Positions 22,809 to 35,300 of a DNA stretch of 64,000 bases are shown piece after piece; position 1 is the first letter of the stretch; the number at the start of each line of letters is the position of its first letter. This stretch comes from Isoetes taiwanensis (lineage: Eukaryota > Streptophyta > Lycopodiopsida > Isoetales > Isoetaceae). The DNA is taken from positions 16,094,826 to 16,158,825 of the forward strand of contig JAJEKV010000005.1 of assembly GCA_021234155.1 (NCBI GenBank), read 5' to 3'. The translations under genes and the position numbers were made by a program. Below the pieces are notes generated by a model. It did not search any database. It was not told where the DNA came from and was given only the letters and a program-made list of their open reading frames with translations.

Positions 22809-23952
22809 AGATTATAACATAGAATCCTTTTATCTGCAGGAGTTTGTATTGTATACTTGAGTGGCAAATGACAGCAGCTACCCACAGAATGGTATATCCA
22901 ACATCACATTTGATAATTTTAGGGTGTGGTAAGAATGACGAAGGTGGCCGTGCTCTTGCCCTTCACCTTTTTGAACTTGAAGGTGTGCATTAGAATTAGA
23001 AGAATAGAACATGCAGACTCATTAATGAGAGTACAATAGTGAGTAGACAACTGAAAGTCGATGAAAGAATAGCTTGCATGATATTCCATCAACTCCAAGG
23101 GCTGCAAATGATGGCTGTGAAGCCTGTGACAACATGCTGGGTGCCTGTTAAGCAAAATATTGCAGAGTCTTGCAATATCTTTTCAAAGTGTCAAAAGTCT
23201 ACCAAGGTGTAGAGAGGAGGAGATAAGAACTCACGAAGGAAGTGCCGAAGCAATGCTGTTCTGAGGTGGAGATTTATGAACAAATTCGTTCACAGAATTC
23301 TAGAAAACTATTAAGGCCGTTGAGAAATATAGTTCGCCACCCAAACCCATGGTCCCTCAAGCTCCGTCAAAATCAATCCTACTGCCAAACATTCTTCCCC
23401 ATTTCCTTTTGCTTCTGTGTGAACATGATTCTTGATTTTCAAATATGTGAGTATTTAATTGCATTTGTTGCGGCACCAATAAATTAAAGAACTTACTGAG
23501 ATGCAACTCAAGGCAGAAGCAGTAGACAAATGAGAGGATGATCCAGTGGAAGCTGAGGATGTTACTCCAGTGTTATTCCACTGAAGTTGAGGCTGTTACT
23601 ACAGTAAAAGTTGTAGCGAAATCTGAAAACTTAAAACCTAAGAAGTTAACATCTTCTCTTTCTGCCAAGCATGGCAGAAGAACATGTTTCTCTTTTCGCC
23701 AACCGTGGCGGTAAAAGAACATGCTTTTGGAAAATTTTTAATTTGTAATTTGTGATGCATATTATATGAGGGTTTTAATATGTTTATTTTAGATGGAATT
23801 TTTATGTGATGGATCCATATACTGCGCCCATTTCCATTCCAACATGTCCCATTCTAGCTCTGTATTTCCAGCATCCTTACAACTTCTCTTTTGCTTTTGT
23901 CGTATTTGTTGCTATTTTATTAAGTGCAGCATTGGGTTACGATTCTACTCTT

Positions 23953-23990
23953 TGTGATTAAAGGTTTATTTGTGATTAAAGGTTTATTTT
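23953..23990. repeat. 18-bp tandem repeat, two copies
   Basis: tgtgattaaaggtttatt appears twice in a row, seen directly. Confidence 0.9.
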
Positions 23991-24520
23991 GTCTGGGGAG
24001 CACAACTAACTGCGCACATGTCATTCTTGAATATGCATATACTTTGAATTGCAAAGTTATTTAAAAGTATGTCGTTACACATATGCTGGATAAGGTTCAT
24101 AATCATATGTTGTAGCACATGATAAGGTGAATAATCATATGTCGATAAGGTGCATAATATATGAAATCATAAGGTGCATGATAGATGGTATGAAAGGTCC
24201 ATGGAATTATGGGAACCAAGCGATTCAATAAATGGTTACCAAACACGAAGCGAATTGTACAAGGCTACGCCTTAAGGCTATGTTGTAGAACATAATTTAG
24301 AAATTGTACGTACCATGTGAGCTTAATTTAAGGAACATGGCATTGGAAGTGTAACATTCGTCATATGAATGAGGAATTCTTAAAGTGTTTTTATCCTTCA
24401 TAGCCTTAAACCATACAACGAAGCTTTATTAGCTTTCATCTTTAGTTCCTTTGACAACAATAATTACGTAATAAACAGAAGGTTCAGATTACTGTAAATT
24501 TTGCCTTAAATTATAGAACG
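23991..24520. other. No recognisable feature
   Basis: AT-rich sequence with repeated gataaggtgcataat-like words around 24110-24180 and no coding signal. Confidence 0.4.
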
Positions 24521-24529
24521 CAATTTCTC

Positions 24530-24697
24530 CGCCGCTATCGCACAGCGGCGCCGCTATTCCCTGTTTGCTCTGCAGCAGCCCTAATGCTTGCAAGGAAGGT
24601 CTTCCTGTTTAACTCGGCAGGATGTTAGGATGCCAGGAGTCCATCAAGACGCGGAAATTTCCATAGCGACCCGGAGGCTGCGCCCGTCATTTGCTAA
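24530..24697 (+). CDS. Possible first exon with organelle-targeting-like N-terminus
   Basis: A GC-rich block in otherwise AT-rich DNA encodes, on the + strand, a Ser/Ala/Arg-rich stretch including MLARKVFLFNSAG (ATG at about 24583), and runs into a GTGAGT donor-like site at 24700. Arg/Ala-rich N-termini of this kind are typical of mitochondrial or plastid presequences. The frame meets a stop soon after NSAG, so it is either not coding or broken. Confidence 0.25.
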
Positions 24698-24889
24698 GGT
24701 GAGTCAAAAAACAGAGCTAAATCTTCAGTTTGTTAATCTTCAGAGTTAATCTTCAATCAAAACAGAGTTAATCGTCAGAGTTAATCTTTGAAACACTCCG
24801 ATTGAAAGGGCCAGACCTCTATAGCTGAATCCCTCAAGAACCCCATAGCTGGATCTCGCAAGACCGCCATAGCCGCAGTTAAAAATCTG

Positions 24890-25066
24890 ATTTTTCATGA
24901 TACGTGGCGTGTCGAACTTATACGTTTTATTCGTCGTAATTCCGCCGCGGGCGCATCCGCCATAAAGGGCGCTACCGGCGCCGCCTTCGGCGGCGACTTC
25001 GGCGGCTCCGCAGCTTCGTCGGCCGCCCACCGGTGGCGCCTCCGCTTCTTGGCGGTATCTGCAAAG
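24890..25066 (+). CDS. GC-rich exon-like block, transit-peptide-like
   Basis: The + strand frame without an ATG reads RFIRRNSAAGASAIKG then ATGAAFGGDFGGSAASS and AAHRWRLRFLAVSAKTT, rich in Ala/Gly/Ser/Arg without acidic clusters apart from two Asp. Local GC is far above the surroundings. This resembles a plant presequence or a repeat-rich exon. The - strand frames over the same bases are Ala/Pro-rich shadows. Not identified. Confidence 0.3.
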
Positions 25067-25513
25067 ACCACGGTGGTAATGAGTCCATACAATCTCAAGC
25101 AAAAGCCATAGATAGTTTTTCTTTGTTGTTATTGTTGTTGTCCTAGACCAATAGAAAAAAATTATTTACCTTCTTGATGGTTCATGATTAGTGCATATAC
25201 TGTCCTAAGCAAAGCTCTGGTGAACATCATTTATTTTGAACCAAAGAAAAAAAACAAAAATAAAACCAACAAAGAAAAATTATTTACCTTTTTACGGATG
25301 CCTATACTGTCTCTGGAATTTGAAAAGATCATTGGATTTGCCCTCCATTGTTTGGGCAAAGGTCATCTTGGAAAAAGAGGGAGGGGAAGTTCAACTCATC
25401 ACATGGCAAAAATTCAACTCCACACATTTCTCATTGCGGTCAAAACATCTACAAACTTCCAACTTATGCCCAGCAATGCTGGGCACCATTACTAGTGAGA
25501 CAAGAGATGTTTC

Positions 25514-25645
25514 ATCTCTATTGCCACTTGGCCTCTCTTGCCACTCGGATTTATGCCTATAAATCGACAGAGATAAGTTATCTCTATTGCCATTTCGCCT
25601 CTCTAGCCTCTCGGATCTTTACCAATAAATTGACAGAATGGTTTA
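25514..25645. repeat. 66-bp tandem repeat, two copies
   Basis: atctctattgccacttggcc at 25514 recurs at 25580 in diverged form, and both copies run on to ...aaat(c/t)gacaga. Confidence 0.8.
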
Positions 25646-27175
25646 ATGGGACTGGATCTTGCAATTGCTTAATTATAACTTCAAGTTGGGCATGATATAA
25701 TCATAGGGTGAGGCATGACTCCTGCTGTAATGGTAGGGGTCTGCCCCCCTATGATTACAATTATGCAGTGTATGCCTCTTCCTAGGGTAGGAGGTAGGAT
25801 TTTTTTTATTAATAAGCTTATGCAGGTGCTCATATTTTATGAAAATGGAGATAGTTTCCGAGAAGGCATGATTGAATAAAGGTATTTGAGTGCACCAACT
25901 ATGTGAAACACTGACTACATATCACTTAGGCAAAGCACTTTGCACTTTGCAATTATGAAGGCAGTGTTAGTTGAATATTATGCATTCAGTGTGCAATATT
26001 TACCTTTAGTGCAGAAGACCTAGTGTGGTGCCACTTGGAAATAGCCTGCACTGTGGTGTTAAGGTCAGTCTCCATTTAATTTATATTATTAAATCCAGAA
26101 TGAATGTTTCCTTTGAAAGAAAAAGCTTTGGTGATATGTAAGTGGTTTGGTGAACCAATGCATAACGAATAATGAAGGGAGTATTTAAAATAGGGTTCCT
26201 ATATGATAAAGCATACGCATGCATCTTTTTTAAAGTGCATGCTTGACATGTGGATGTCAAGGAGCAAATATGCTTGCATGAAATGTTTATTATGACATGT
26301 ACTTCTTGAAAACGGCTCATGCCCTTGACGTGCATGGGGCTCTTATCTAGTCTGTATTATCTTTGTTGTTCTGAATGGTATTGAGTTCACATAGAGATTG
26401 CTAAATGCATGAGATAAATCATGTGAAAATTGATTGATTGCAATTTGCAATTAGTGTATTGACTACGATAAAAGAATTATTTATAGATCTATGTCATCTA
26501 ATTACAGTCTTTTTTTGGTGACTATATACTCTCATTTTATGCTTGGTAATGCAGGAACGTGGTAAAACGCCTAGAATAGGATAATATGTCTTGATCCCAA
26601 GGGCAATAATAAAAAATCATTAGTGATTTTGATACATTCACGTTGAAATGATCCCAAGGACAATAATAAGAAAACATTAGTGATATTGAGGCTTCAAGGA
26701 AAGATCCTTACCGTTAAGAAAAGCCATTTCTTCAATGACATTTTTTCACAACACAACAAATAGATACAAAAATGTGGCAATGCCACTTGGGATGATATTG
26801 TCTAGCACTTCTCTACTTGGTAATGGTATGAGTTTTCTAACCTTTGCTTTTATTATTAGAACGCCTTCATACCAAAACCTTAGAATATGACTCATCATGA
26901 ATATATGCTAGGCTTAAGGTTAGCAAGATCAAGAGTTTAGAAAGTTAACTTTTGGAAAATTATTGGTTACAACAAAAATGCATTGTGTTCAAAGCACTAG
27001 ACTATTTAAATTTATTTGATGAACTTTAGTACCATTTCTTATTGAAATAACTATTTATTCAGAGCACTTACAATGATCGAATCATGAAAGCTATTTACTC
27101 GCTTCCCATACTTGCTTCCCAAGACACGACAATATGCTTTATTATAGATCCTAGAATTAGTTTTCTGCAAGCCCC
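25646..27175. other. No recognisable feature
   Basis: About 1.5 kb of AT-rich sequence. A small inverted repeat (taatcatagggtg near 25697 against cccctatgatta near 25746) is the only structure seen. Confidence 0.4.
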
Positions 27176-27189
27176 TTGTTTGACCTGTC

Positions 27190-27566
27190 GTGGCCCAACT
27201 CATACCCCAAGTCATGGCCACAGACACAGTCCCGTGTGTGGACCCACACTTGGTTGGTGAGCTACCTCAGACCACACCAACCCATCCTGGGAAGGCCCAA
27301 ACACACCAACCACCGGTTGACCCCACGCAGGCAGAGCCCTCTGGGGAAGACCATGAAGCGGGGCCACCAAGGAAGAGGCCTCGGGCAGAGGGAGAGACGT
27401 CTTCCATGAAGAGGGAGACCCGAGCCAAGGCCCAGTCGACCCGACAGGCGGGCCACACAGGCAATCCGCCAGTCGAACCTTGGAGCCGCATCCAGGCGAG
27501 GGTTGAGGCCAACAGTGCACGCCTTGCAGGCCTCCCGACAGAGGTGGAGAACATAACATCTCGGAT
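27190..27566 (+). pseudogene. LINE ORF1, N-terminal part
   Basis: An open + frame from the ATG at 27190 encodes a Pro/Thr-rich, then basic segment (GPPRKRPRAEGE, a nuclear-localisation-like stretch) and a helical stretch RIQARVEANSARLAGLPTEV. It is interrupted at the CGGAT duplication by the LTR element; codons beyond that point belong to the LTR. Basic, low-complexity ORF1 proteins are usual in plant LINEs, where they bind RNA. No RRM or CCHC is visible in this part. Confidence 0.5.
27562..27566 (+). repeat. Target-site duplication of the LTR element, left (CGGAT)
   Basis: Matches 44098-44102 exactly, directly outside the TG...CA ends of the two LTRs. Confidence 0.9.
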
Positions 27567-28152
27567 TGTTTGGGGTCTGGGTTCGGGAACTCCTGGAAGA
27601 CAGCCCTCTGTGAGGACCCGTGGATCTAACAGGAGAGTCCGGGGGACTATGTCATGCGGGATTTGCAAGAAGAGAACAAGAAGAAGAAAACAGAACAAAG
27701 AGAACAATGAGAGGAAAATGATAAGCTTCCTTGATATCAATGATGAACATACATGAGCTCTCGCAATCGAGAGAAGACTGAAAAGAGACAAGACTCAAAA
27801 CTCATCTAAAAACTCATGTGCTAGCTCTACTCATATATATAGTACAATGGCCTTTGGCCCAATATAGAACACCGACCGATTCGGGTGCCGCTCACGGAAG
27901 GAGGCGATTTGAAGGAATCTTTGGCGGTGCCTCTTGAGGTGCCTAGAATCACAGCCGGACTTCGCCCGCAGCGGTTGTGGGCAAATCACTTGTCGCTGGC
28001 CTCTTGGTAGCACACCCGGGCTTTGATGCGTGGTTCGGCCGCTTGGTCTTTCAAGGGCCTTTATTTGTTGACCGGTGGTTGTATGGATCCTTGTTCTTGA
28101 CGATCCGTCAGATGCATGAATAGTCCAATACCCGGGAGGTACGGGACTAACA
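27567..28152 (-). repeat. 3' LTR of the Ty3-type element
   Basis: 586 bp, starting TGTTTGGGG and ending ACTAACA on the + strand. Its partner is 43509-44097. A purine-rich stretch (GGTAGGGAG on the - strand) directly precedes it, as a polypurine tract should. Confidence 0.9.
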
Positions 28153-31100
28153 CTCCCTACCAAAGCGACACTCGGTGTGAAGAAAAGGAGGAAGTGTTTC
28201 TGAGGGCGGGAAGCCATCAGTCTGAAAATGATCCTCACGGGAGTGAGGACGTGCACCATTATGGTACTTGCCAATGAGATCCTGGCGTATTTGAAGAGCA
28301 GCAGGAGTGTTGAGCCCAAGGGCAGGATCTGCATCAATGAGAAAACGAGAGCGCACCATGTCTTCAAGGGCAGCATGGGCGTCAGAAGGAACAAACTGGC
28401 ATTCCATGAGGAGGCAGGTCTGGAGACCGAAGGTACTGACGCTGGCATTTGGATTGCAGTGAAAGATTGGACGCTGCCGATTTAAGGAGATGAGCAATAT
28501 GCATTTGAGAGCAGCACAAAAACCTGCTTGAAGGTGGACTGAAGGATCTGGTGAGGTGGCGGCATTCTGCAAGAAGGTGTCAAGACCATGAAGCGCATCA
28601 GCAGGGCGTTGCCAACCACGCTCATTGGCAATATAGATCCAATTCCTGGTGTTATCAAGAGTGGCACCATCCTCCCAATTAAAGCGGCGTACAAAACGGG
28701 GATCCCACCGGAGATCCGTCGAGATCTGAGGTGGAGTCCAGCCAGCATGGCCATCCATGACTTTGGTCCAAAAGGGGACGCATGTCGAGGTCGGGAAACC
28801 GGGGCGTGGAGGAACATCCAGGGGAAGCATAGGGAGAGGGACCATGCCCGTGAGGGCGTGGGTTTCCGAGCGCTCCCCGAATTCTTGGCTGACAAGGGCC
28901 GGATCAAGAGCTTTGCACCAACGGTCCCCGTGCGGCAGAGTCGAGAGTTGACAGGGAGGGCTATCCCGGCCACTGTGGGGACTGCCTTGCTATCCAGAAG
29001 AGCACGTAATTGATTGTACCGGCTAGGTCTTTGCATATAAACTTGTGCATAGGGAAGATCCTCGGGATGTCAGATACTTCCTTATCCATTGCAAAGACTT
29101 CCGCTTGCGAAGAGGCAAATGTTGAGCAAGTTCAGGCATGTATTCTTGATGAAGAGCGTGTCTCTGAGCATGATCAGCTAGATAGGGGTTGTTATCCACA
29201 AGCAACCACTAAAGATTGGGGTCAGCCTGAGAGTTCTGTGGTGGTCCATCCCCGAAATCTTTCCCCGTGTATCACCCGGATAGAAGTCATGAAAAATGTA
29301 AGCCATGGGCTGAACAACTCAAGGCGATGAATCGGATCTTCGCAGTGAATGAGATCAAAGACCAAAAGGGCCAAAGATACACCTTTGTCTTCAATAGAGA
29401 GTTCCGGCGGATCGAAGGAAATCAGCAAAGGCGTTGAGGGAACATCGCGGGACCATCAGCCCCATGCCGCCGGAAGAAAGAGGTGGCGGCGGGCAACCAC
29501 ATAATCCGAATAACAAAAGGGAAGGAATCGGGGAAATCAAGGCGGGTTGCTAACTATGGTAACATAGCCGCGTCAAGTTTGGTGCGAGCCTCATCGGCCA
29601 GGTGAATAATAGCTTGTCATTTGTTGTTCGAGGTCACGGATCCTGTTGTCTTTTTTCTTGAAGGCGTGATTGGTCCGGACCCTTTTTCTGAGAAGTGTTG
29701 ACTTGTGAGGAGGATTGCCGGGAGCATTGAGGCGGCACACGGCAATCTCGGCGTCATCAAGAATTTTCTGTTTCTGCACCTCCGTAAGCTGATCTTGGAG
29801 AGAGGTGAGCCGAGAGATGCAGGTGGAAAGCTGAGCCGTCAAGGAGGCAATTTGAGCGTCCAGCTTCTGTAAGGTTTTGAACTTGAGTCTTTGTAATTGT
29901 CACAAAGCTCTTTCCCGGAGTACAAGGCGCCGAGCTTAGCAATATCTTTCTCCTTGTCACCCGGGAGGGTATCTTTGGATTTGTTTTGCTCCAATAAGTC
30001 CCGAATTTCGGTTTGGAGCCGAGCTGCTGATCTGTAAGTAGGCTGGGTCGTTCATGTGCACTTTTGAGATCTATACACGGGCTGTAATAGAGCCAGGTGC
30101 TTTTTCTTGAAGTTGAGCCTCTAAAGTTTGAACTTGTGCGATTCGCGGCTTGAAGGTCATGGTGAACCGCCACCGAGGTTTCCAGGGCCATTTGAACCCC
30201 ATTCATAAGAGCTTTGGGATTTCTCAGAACTTGAGAGCGGCGGCTTGAACTTCCTAGCGATCTTGGTACAAAAGTTGGCGAGGGTGCTGTGGTGGTGGAG
30301 GCACCGTTGCCTTGTTTCGCGATGTTTGTGAGATATGGTGTGAATTGGAAGGCTTTTGATTGTGTAGCGGAGGAGGAGACAAAGTGACATGTGAGTCGGA
30401 ATTTGACATGACCGGAAAGAAGAAGGGCGTGAAGTGCTTGGAGCTTGGTGAGTCCGGAGGAAGGATGTTGAGTGGAATTATGAGAATGAGGAGGTGTGGG
30501 AGGAAAGTAATGGCAGGATGAGGGCTTGCGTGATGGCCTCCCACGGTAACCAAGAGATAGAAGTGGCAGCCCGAAGACGGTCAACTTCTTGGAGAAGACG
30601 GTAGAACAACAATTGGGGCCAATCAATGTGGTTGTTTGTGCGAATAGCAGTGATCACGATATTATAGAAGGGCTTATTGATATGGGTGTTCTTGATAGAA
30701 TACCCAAGGAACTTTCGCCAGAGAAACTTGACAAAAGTTTCATGGGGCTTGTCAATATTTGTCAGGCGATGCACATTTGCTTGATAACCAGGAGCACCAA
30801 ACTCAGTGACATCTAGATCCTGTATGGTAGACCAAGATAAACATGGGGTTTGCAAAGGAATATGGAATACCTCAGAAACCAGGTGCTGGGTCAGCGAAAT
30901 GGTAGTGCCATCTACCACCGTAGTGTATCCATGCGGACTGTTGACGATGTTTGCAAGGAACTGCTTCAACTGGTCTGGATTTGGAGCCGGAAGTTCCATC
31001 TGTGAGAATTCGTAAAGCTTCTGGCGTTCTGCAACTTCACGATTTGGGCCAACAAGGGCTTCACGGAAAGTGGGCGTCAAGAAAGATACCGACTCGAAAA

Positions 31101-31320
31101 GAGCCGGGTCCCTGGGAGCAGTAGCTTGAAGTGTAGGTAATCTTGGTGCAGCCATGGCAAAGAGCTTCAGAAAGGAATGGTGATGCAAAGGCGGAGAGCG
31201 GAGAACGGAGGACGAAGGCGCAGAGAGACGAAAAGTGTTAGGGCACGCAAATGGAGGCGAAGAGGCATGATGAGGACGAAACGGCAACCGTTGATGGTGC
31301 CAGGTGTTGAAAGATGCCAA
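28147..31320 (-). pseudogene. Extra coding region downstream of integrase in the Ty3-type element (fossil)
   Basis: Long - strand frames lie between pol and the 3' LTR in the sense orientation. The first part (about 30480-31320) has a globular look: FVKFLWRKFLG, HIDWPQLLFYRLLQEV. The middle has a short coiled-coil-like stretch near 29600-29840. The end part (28147-28845) holds FNWEDGATLDNTRNWIYIA and ALEDMVRSRFLIDAD. Plant Ty3 elements are known to carry additional ORFs here, some env-like. I see no clear membrane segment, so env is not supported. The region is broken. Confidence 0.6.
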
Positions 31321-31790
31321 GGAGGCGATTGAGAGGCAAAAATTTGGCTAAGTCCCCAAACAACAAAGGGAGAAGCAATGAACGGTGGAGATGAGACGTG
31401 AGGGAGTGATCGGATGTGACAGGTGGCCCAAGGACACGCATTAATGGTCGACGGGTATGAAAAGAAGGAATGGCATTAAATGCTGGCAACTCGAAGTGGG
31501 ATATCACTTAAACGAATGTGTCAGAAGGTACCATGGCTAGATATGCGGCGGGAGAAAAGATTCTCGTTTTAGAAACAGCCTTGCATTGCAAACACGTTGG
31601 CGATTTTTCTGATTGGTCCACGTCGACAAGGAGTTCCTCGGTTGGCTATATAAGACGAACCGGGAGTGAAGCGAAGACATTCGATGGCGCTCAGCATGGC
31701 TGCTGCTGGTTTGAACGAGAACTGCACTATGCCCACTAACTGTCAGGAGTGGATTACCTGCAAGATGGATTGTCTGGACCTCTGGCGCTG
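31321..31790 (-). other. Non-coding spacer of the Ty3-type element
   Basis: This lies between the extra coding region and the AT-rich tandem repeats. Frames here are short. It may hold leader sequence for the downstream reading frame. Confidence 0.3.
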
Positions 31791-31829
31791 CCATAATCGT
31801 GGCCTGAGAATCATGGAATAATTTAAGGG

Positions 31830-32410
31830 CTAAACTTAGCTATTTGGCGATTATTTAGCACATTTTAAAAAAAAGTTGGCTAAAGTAAATGGAAAAAATT
31901 GGGAAAAAAATAATAATTTTAGCTTAACTTTTTTCGGGACTGCACCAACCTTGGAGCTCTTTAGCCAAACGCTAGAAAGTAAGAGAGTGAAATTTTGTAT
32001 TGTTTAGCTAAACCATAGAAACTTTAAAAATGAATTTTGGGCCAGTTTAGCTAACATCATTCTAGTTTATATGAAATATATGATTAGTAGTTTAGTTTCT
32101 AGCATTATGAATTAATTTGAGTCCTAGACTTTGCTAATTAGCATTATTTTAGAATGTTTTTACAAAGAAAATGACCAAAATAAATGGAATATATTGAAAA
32201 AAAGTATAGTAATTTGGCTTAATATTTTCTGTTGGCCACACCATAGAAATTTTTGGGTTGATGTTTGGGTTAGTTTAGCTAAACGCTAGAAAGTATGAGA
32301 GGAAAAATGTGTAGAGTTTAGCTAAACCACAGAAAGTTTTGGGATTAATATTGAGCAAGTTTAGCTAAAGTCATTCTGGCTAATAAGAAATATGCGATTA
32401 GTAATTTATT
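31830..32410. repeat. AT-rich tandem repeat, about 313-bp period, two copies
   Basis: gctagaaagt at 31971 recurs at 32285, and gattagta at 32082 recurs at 32395. Between them many tttagctaaac and ccatagaaa/ccacagaaa words align. The repeat sits in the spacer between pol and the extra coding region and is much more AT-rich than either, so it may be a younger insertion or a family-specific spacer. Confidence 0.8.
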
Positions 32411-32699
32411 CCCTGCTGAGAATGGATGGCTGGTGTGCCGGGATGGCTGAACATCCCGATCCTAAGACCAACGGGATGGAGGTGGTTCTGCACCTTCGCT
32501 GGGACCCTGAGCAGAACCTCTACCACCTCCTCCGCATCACCTCTGCTCCGAACCCGGAGTAGAGAGTTTTTCTTCTTAGGTTTTTAGTAGATAGGGCTCT
32601 GAGCCCATTTTTGTATATAGGGCAGTGCCCATAGCGGAAATAGCTGGGCTGTGCCCACATTTTGTAAAAAAATCCACCTATAATATAATATGCCACTGT

Positions 32700-34609
32700 T
32701 TTAGTCACTTTCGGTTGTGGTTGCGTCTTGAACAGCATCTGTTTGTTGATTTTCGCTTTCTGTGTGATGGAATGTTTTGAGGCGAATGCCATTAACCAGT
32801 GTAGGTAATGGAGTGCCATCTAACTCAGCCAGTTGGAAAACGCTGGGTCGAACCACTTGAACAATTTGATAAGGGCCAAGCCAACGAAACTTAAGTTTAC
32901 CCGGAAAATTTTAGTACCGAGAATCATAAAGAAGAACCAAATCGCCTTCGTTGAATGTTTTTGTCTTCAGACGTTTGTCATGTAAAGATTTTTGCAACTG
33001 TTGTCCATGAAGGACACGAATATAAGCATCCCTTCTAAGTTCATCCAACTGTTCCAATTGATAGACCCTTTCTTTGAGTGCAGCAGGCGAATTATGGGCA
33101 GTAGCCAGTTGAAAACGCAGTGTTGGAAGGATGTATTCAAACGGCATGAGAGCTTCTTGACCATAAACCAATTTGAAGGGAGTGTGACCTGTAGCTATTT
33201 TGAAACAAGTATTGTAAGCCCAAAGAACAGTAGGAAGCTTGTTTTGCCAGTCAGTGCGAGAAGCGTGTCAAATTTTCTTGAGAATGGTGACCAGAGTTTT
33301 GTTGGTGCTTTCTGCCAAACCATTGCCTTGAGGGTAGTAAGGTGTGCTCTTGTGATGATGTATCAGGAGATAATCCGTCAGCTCCTTAATGGTATGATTG
33401 ATGAAATGAACTCCCCGATCACTGACCAGCTCCATGGGGCAGCCGAATCGCGTGATGATTTGTTGATAAAGGACCCTGGCTGTGCTTGCTGCAGTGTTGT
33501 CTGGAAGTGCGCAAGCTTCCGCCCATTTGGTAGCGTAGTCAGTGAGAACCAGAATGTAGCGGGCATGGGTGTGCCGCGCAGGAGGGTCGATGGGTCCCAC
33601 AAAATCCATTCCCCATTTGCTGAAGGGAAGTGGCGTGGTGACCGGCGTCAAGGGAAGAGCGTCACGGGCCGTCGGCCGTCCCACACGCTGGCAAGCATCA
33701 CACGTGCGGGCGTGGGCGTGATCGTCTTTGAAGAGCATGGGCCAATAATAACCCGCAAGAAGGATTTTGCGTGCCGTGGTGTCACCATGAAAATGACCAC
33801 CACCTAGCCCTTGATGAGCTTCTCGGACAATATCTGGAACTTCATGAGGTAGAACACAGCGTCGAAGGATGGTATCCTTACCCTTTTTGTAGAGATGTCC
33901 TGCAACCATGGTGTAGTCACGGACCTCGCGGAGAAATTGATGTCGACGGGTTTGTCGCTTGGCATGAGAGAGCGTCGCGTCCTCTGGTGGAAGGGCGCCT
34001 GTGAGGAGGTATTGCTGAAAGTCATGGAACCAATGTGGGGTTGCCGTGACCAAAAAGAGTTGAGCGTCAGGAAAGGCATCTGAGACTCCAGTAGAGGGAT
34101 CATCTGTGTGGATGCATGAAAGATAATCCGGAACAACATGAGATTTGCCTGCCTTGTGAACAATTTCAAAAGGTGCAAATTCTTGCAGAAGGAGGACCCA
34201 ACGAGCAATGCGACCCGTGGGCGTGGATTTGTTGATCAAATAAAGAAGTGCTTGGTGGTCAACAAAGAATTTGATCTGACTGCCCAAAAGATAGTGATGG
34301 AAGCGTTGAACACAAAAAATTAAGCCCAAGGCTTCACGCCTGCAATGGCGAGTAGTTGCGCTTCGGCAGCATTGAGTTTCGGTACGGCATATCGGTTTGG
34401 TTTGTCGGTGCGCGCATCATATTCTTGAGAAAGACGGCCCAATAGCAAACGAGGACATCGACATGAACATCAAAGGGCTTGTCCCATCTGCGGGGAACAA
34501 GGACCGGGCCTGAGTGAGCAAAAGCTTCAACTGTTGGAAAGCAAACATCCGCTGGGAATTCAAGCCCGTGTGGATTCATCACCCGTGAGTTTATGAATGG
34601 GATGCGCAA
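32700..34609 (-). pseudogene. RNase H and integrase region of the Ty3-type element (fossil)
   Basis: The - strand shows the RNase H end (FFVDHQALLYLINK), then the integrase zinc region ending CDACQRVGRPT. The catalytic core follows, with WGMDFVGPID, LVSDRGVHF and PQGNGLAE, and then a C-terminal part with LLYDSRY-like and LVNGIRLKTFH stretches. The order RT-RNase H-integrase is diagnostic of Ty3-type pol. It is broken in several places. Confidence 0.9.
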
Positions 34610-35066
34610 TGGCGGCTAGTCGAGGGAATGAAAGTGGAGTAATAATTGACCTTACCCAGAAAGAGCGTGTCTCTTTGATATTGGCTGGTGCTTGAGCCTT
34701 GAGCACACAACCCATTTTGGCGAGGATCGTGGTGATACCGCTTTCTGACCGCGTGGGGGTTGAGAACACACGAGGTGACGCAAAAGGTGCATTTCTCGGG
34801 ATTTAGACTAATGCTGGGACTCATCACATTTCACGAAAGACGCGAGTTCCAACTTATCCAAATGGTCATACCATGGAAGTGAGGGCGAGAGAGAAGTCAT
34901 CTTGAAAAATTTGCAAGAAGGGATTTTCCTTCATAAAATCATGAAAAACTGAGAGCATGATGCGTTGAAACGTTGATGGAGAGTTTGATAAACCAAAAGG
35001 AACCACCTTGTAGGCAAAAGTGGTGAAAGTAGTCTTGAGTTGATCAGATTCTTTGATTGAGATCTG
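34610..35066 (-). pseudogene. RT, second part, of the Ty3-type element (fossil)
   Basis: Holds KVVPFGLSNSPSTFQRIM and the following catalytic region typical of Ty3 RT. It is separated from the first part (39874-40080) by the nested CACTA-like element. Broken. Confidence 0.85.
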
Positions 35067-35069
35067 ATT

Positions 35070-35300
35070 CACAAGGCCTCCAAAAAAAAATTATTATCAG
35101 TTTTCTGCAACAATTTTTTTATGAAACCACTATAATAAAATAATATTACTTTGTGGGCTAATATGTTGATTAACCACGAATAGTTATATAGTGTAATTCT
35201 TCTGTATAGCTTATTAATCTAGTTTGTTAGAACAGTTTAATACCATATGGCCTTTTATAGTGGTTAGTTTGGTTGGTTTAATTCCATGGTCTTAATAATG
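35070..35300. repeat. Left terminal inverted repeat and subterminal repeat cluster of the CACTA-like element
   Basis: CACAAGGCCTCCAAAA at 35070 is followed by aaaccactata at 35124, taaccacgaa and tatatagtg near 35173-35200, and tatagtggttag near 35258. In CACTA elements such repeats are binding sites for the element's own regulatory protein. Confidence 0.72.

Noticed and set aside
24746-25102. 118-codon - strand ORF rich in Ala/Pro/Gly
   Set aside because: Overlaps a GC-rich block whose + strand reading looks more like a protein. The - strand frame has the composition expected of a shadow.
32410-32560. 48-codon + strand ORF (MDGWCAGMAEHPDPKTNGME...)
   Set aside because: It lies antisense in the 3' part of the Ty3-type element's pol/spacer and has no support from domain, promoter or splicing. 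Probably chance in GC-richer DNA.
32992-33807. 271-codon + strand ORF
   Set aside because: Exactly antisense to the integrase region of the Ty3-type element; a shadow frame.
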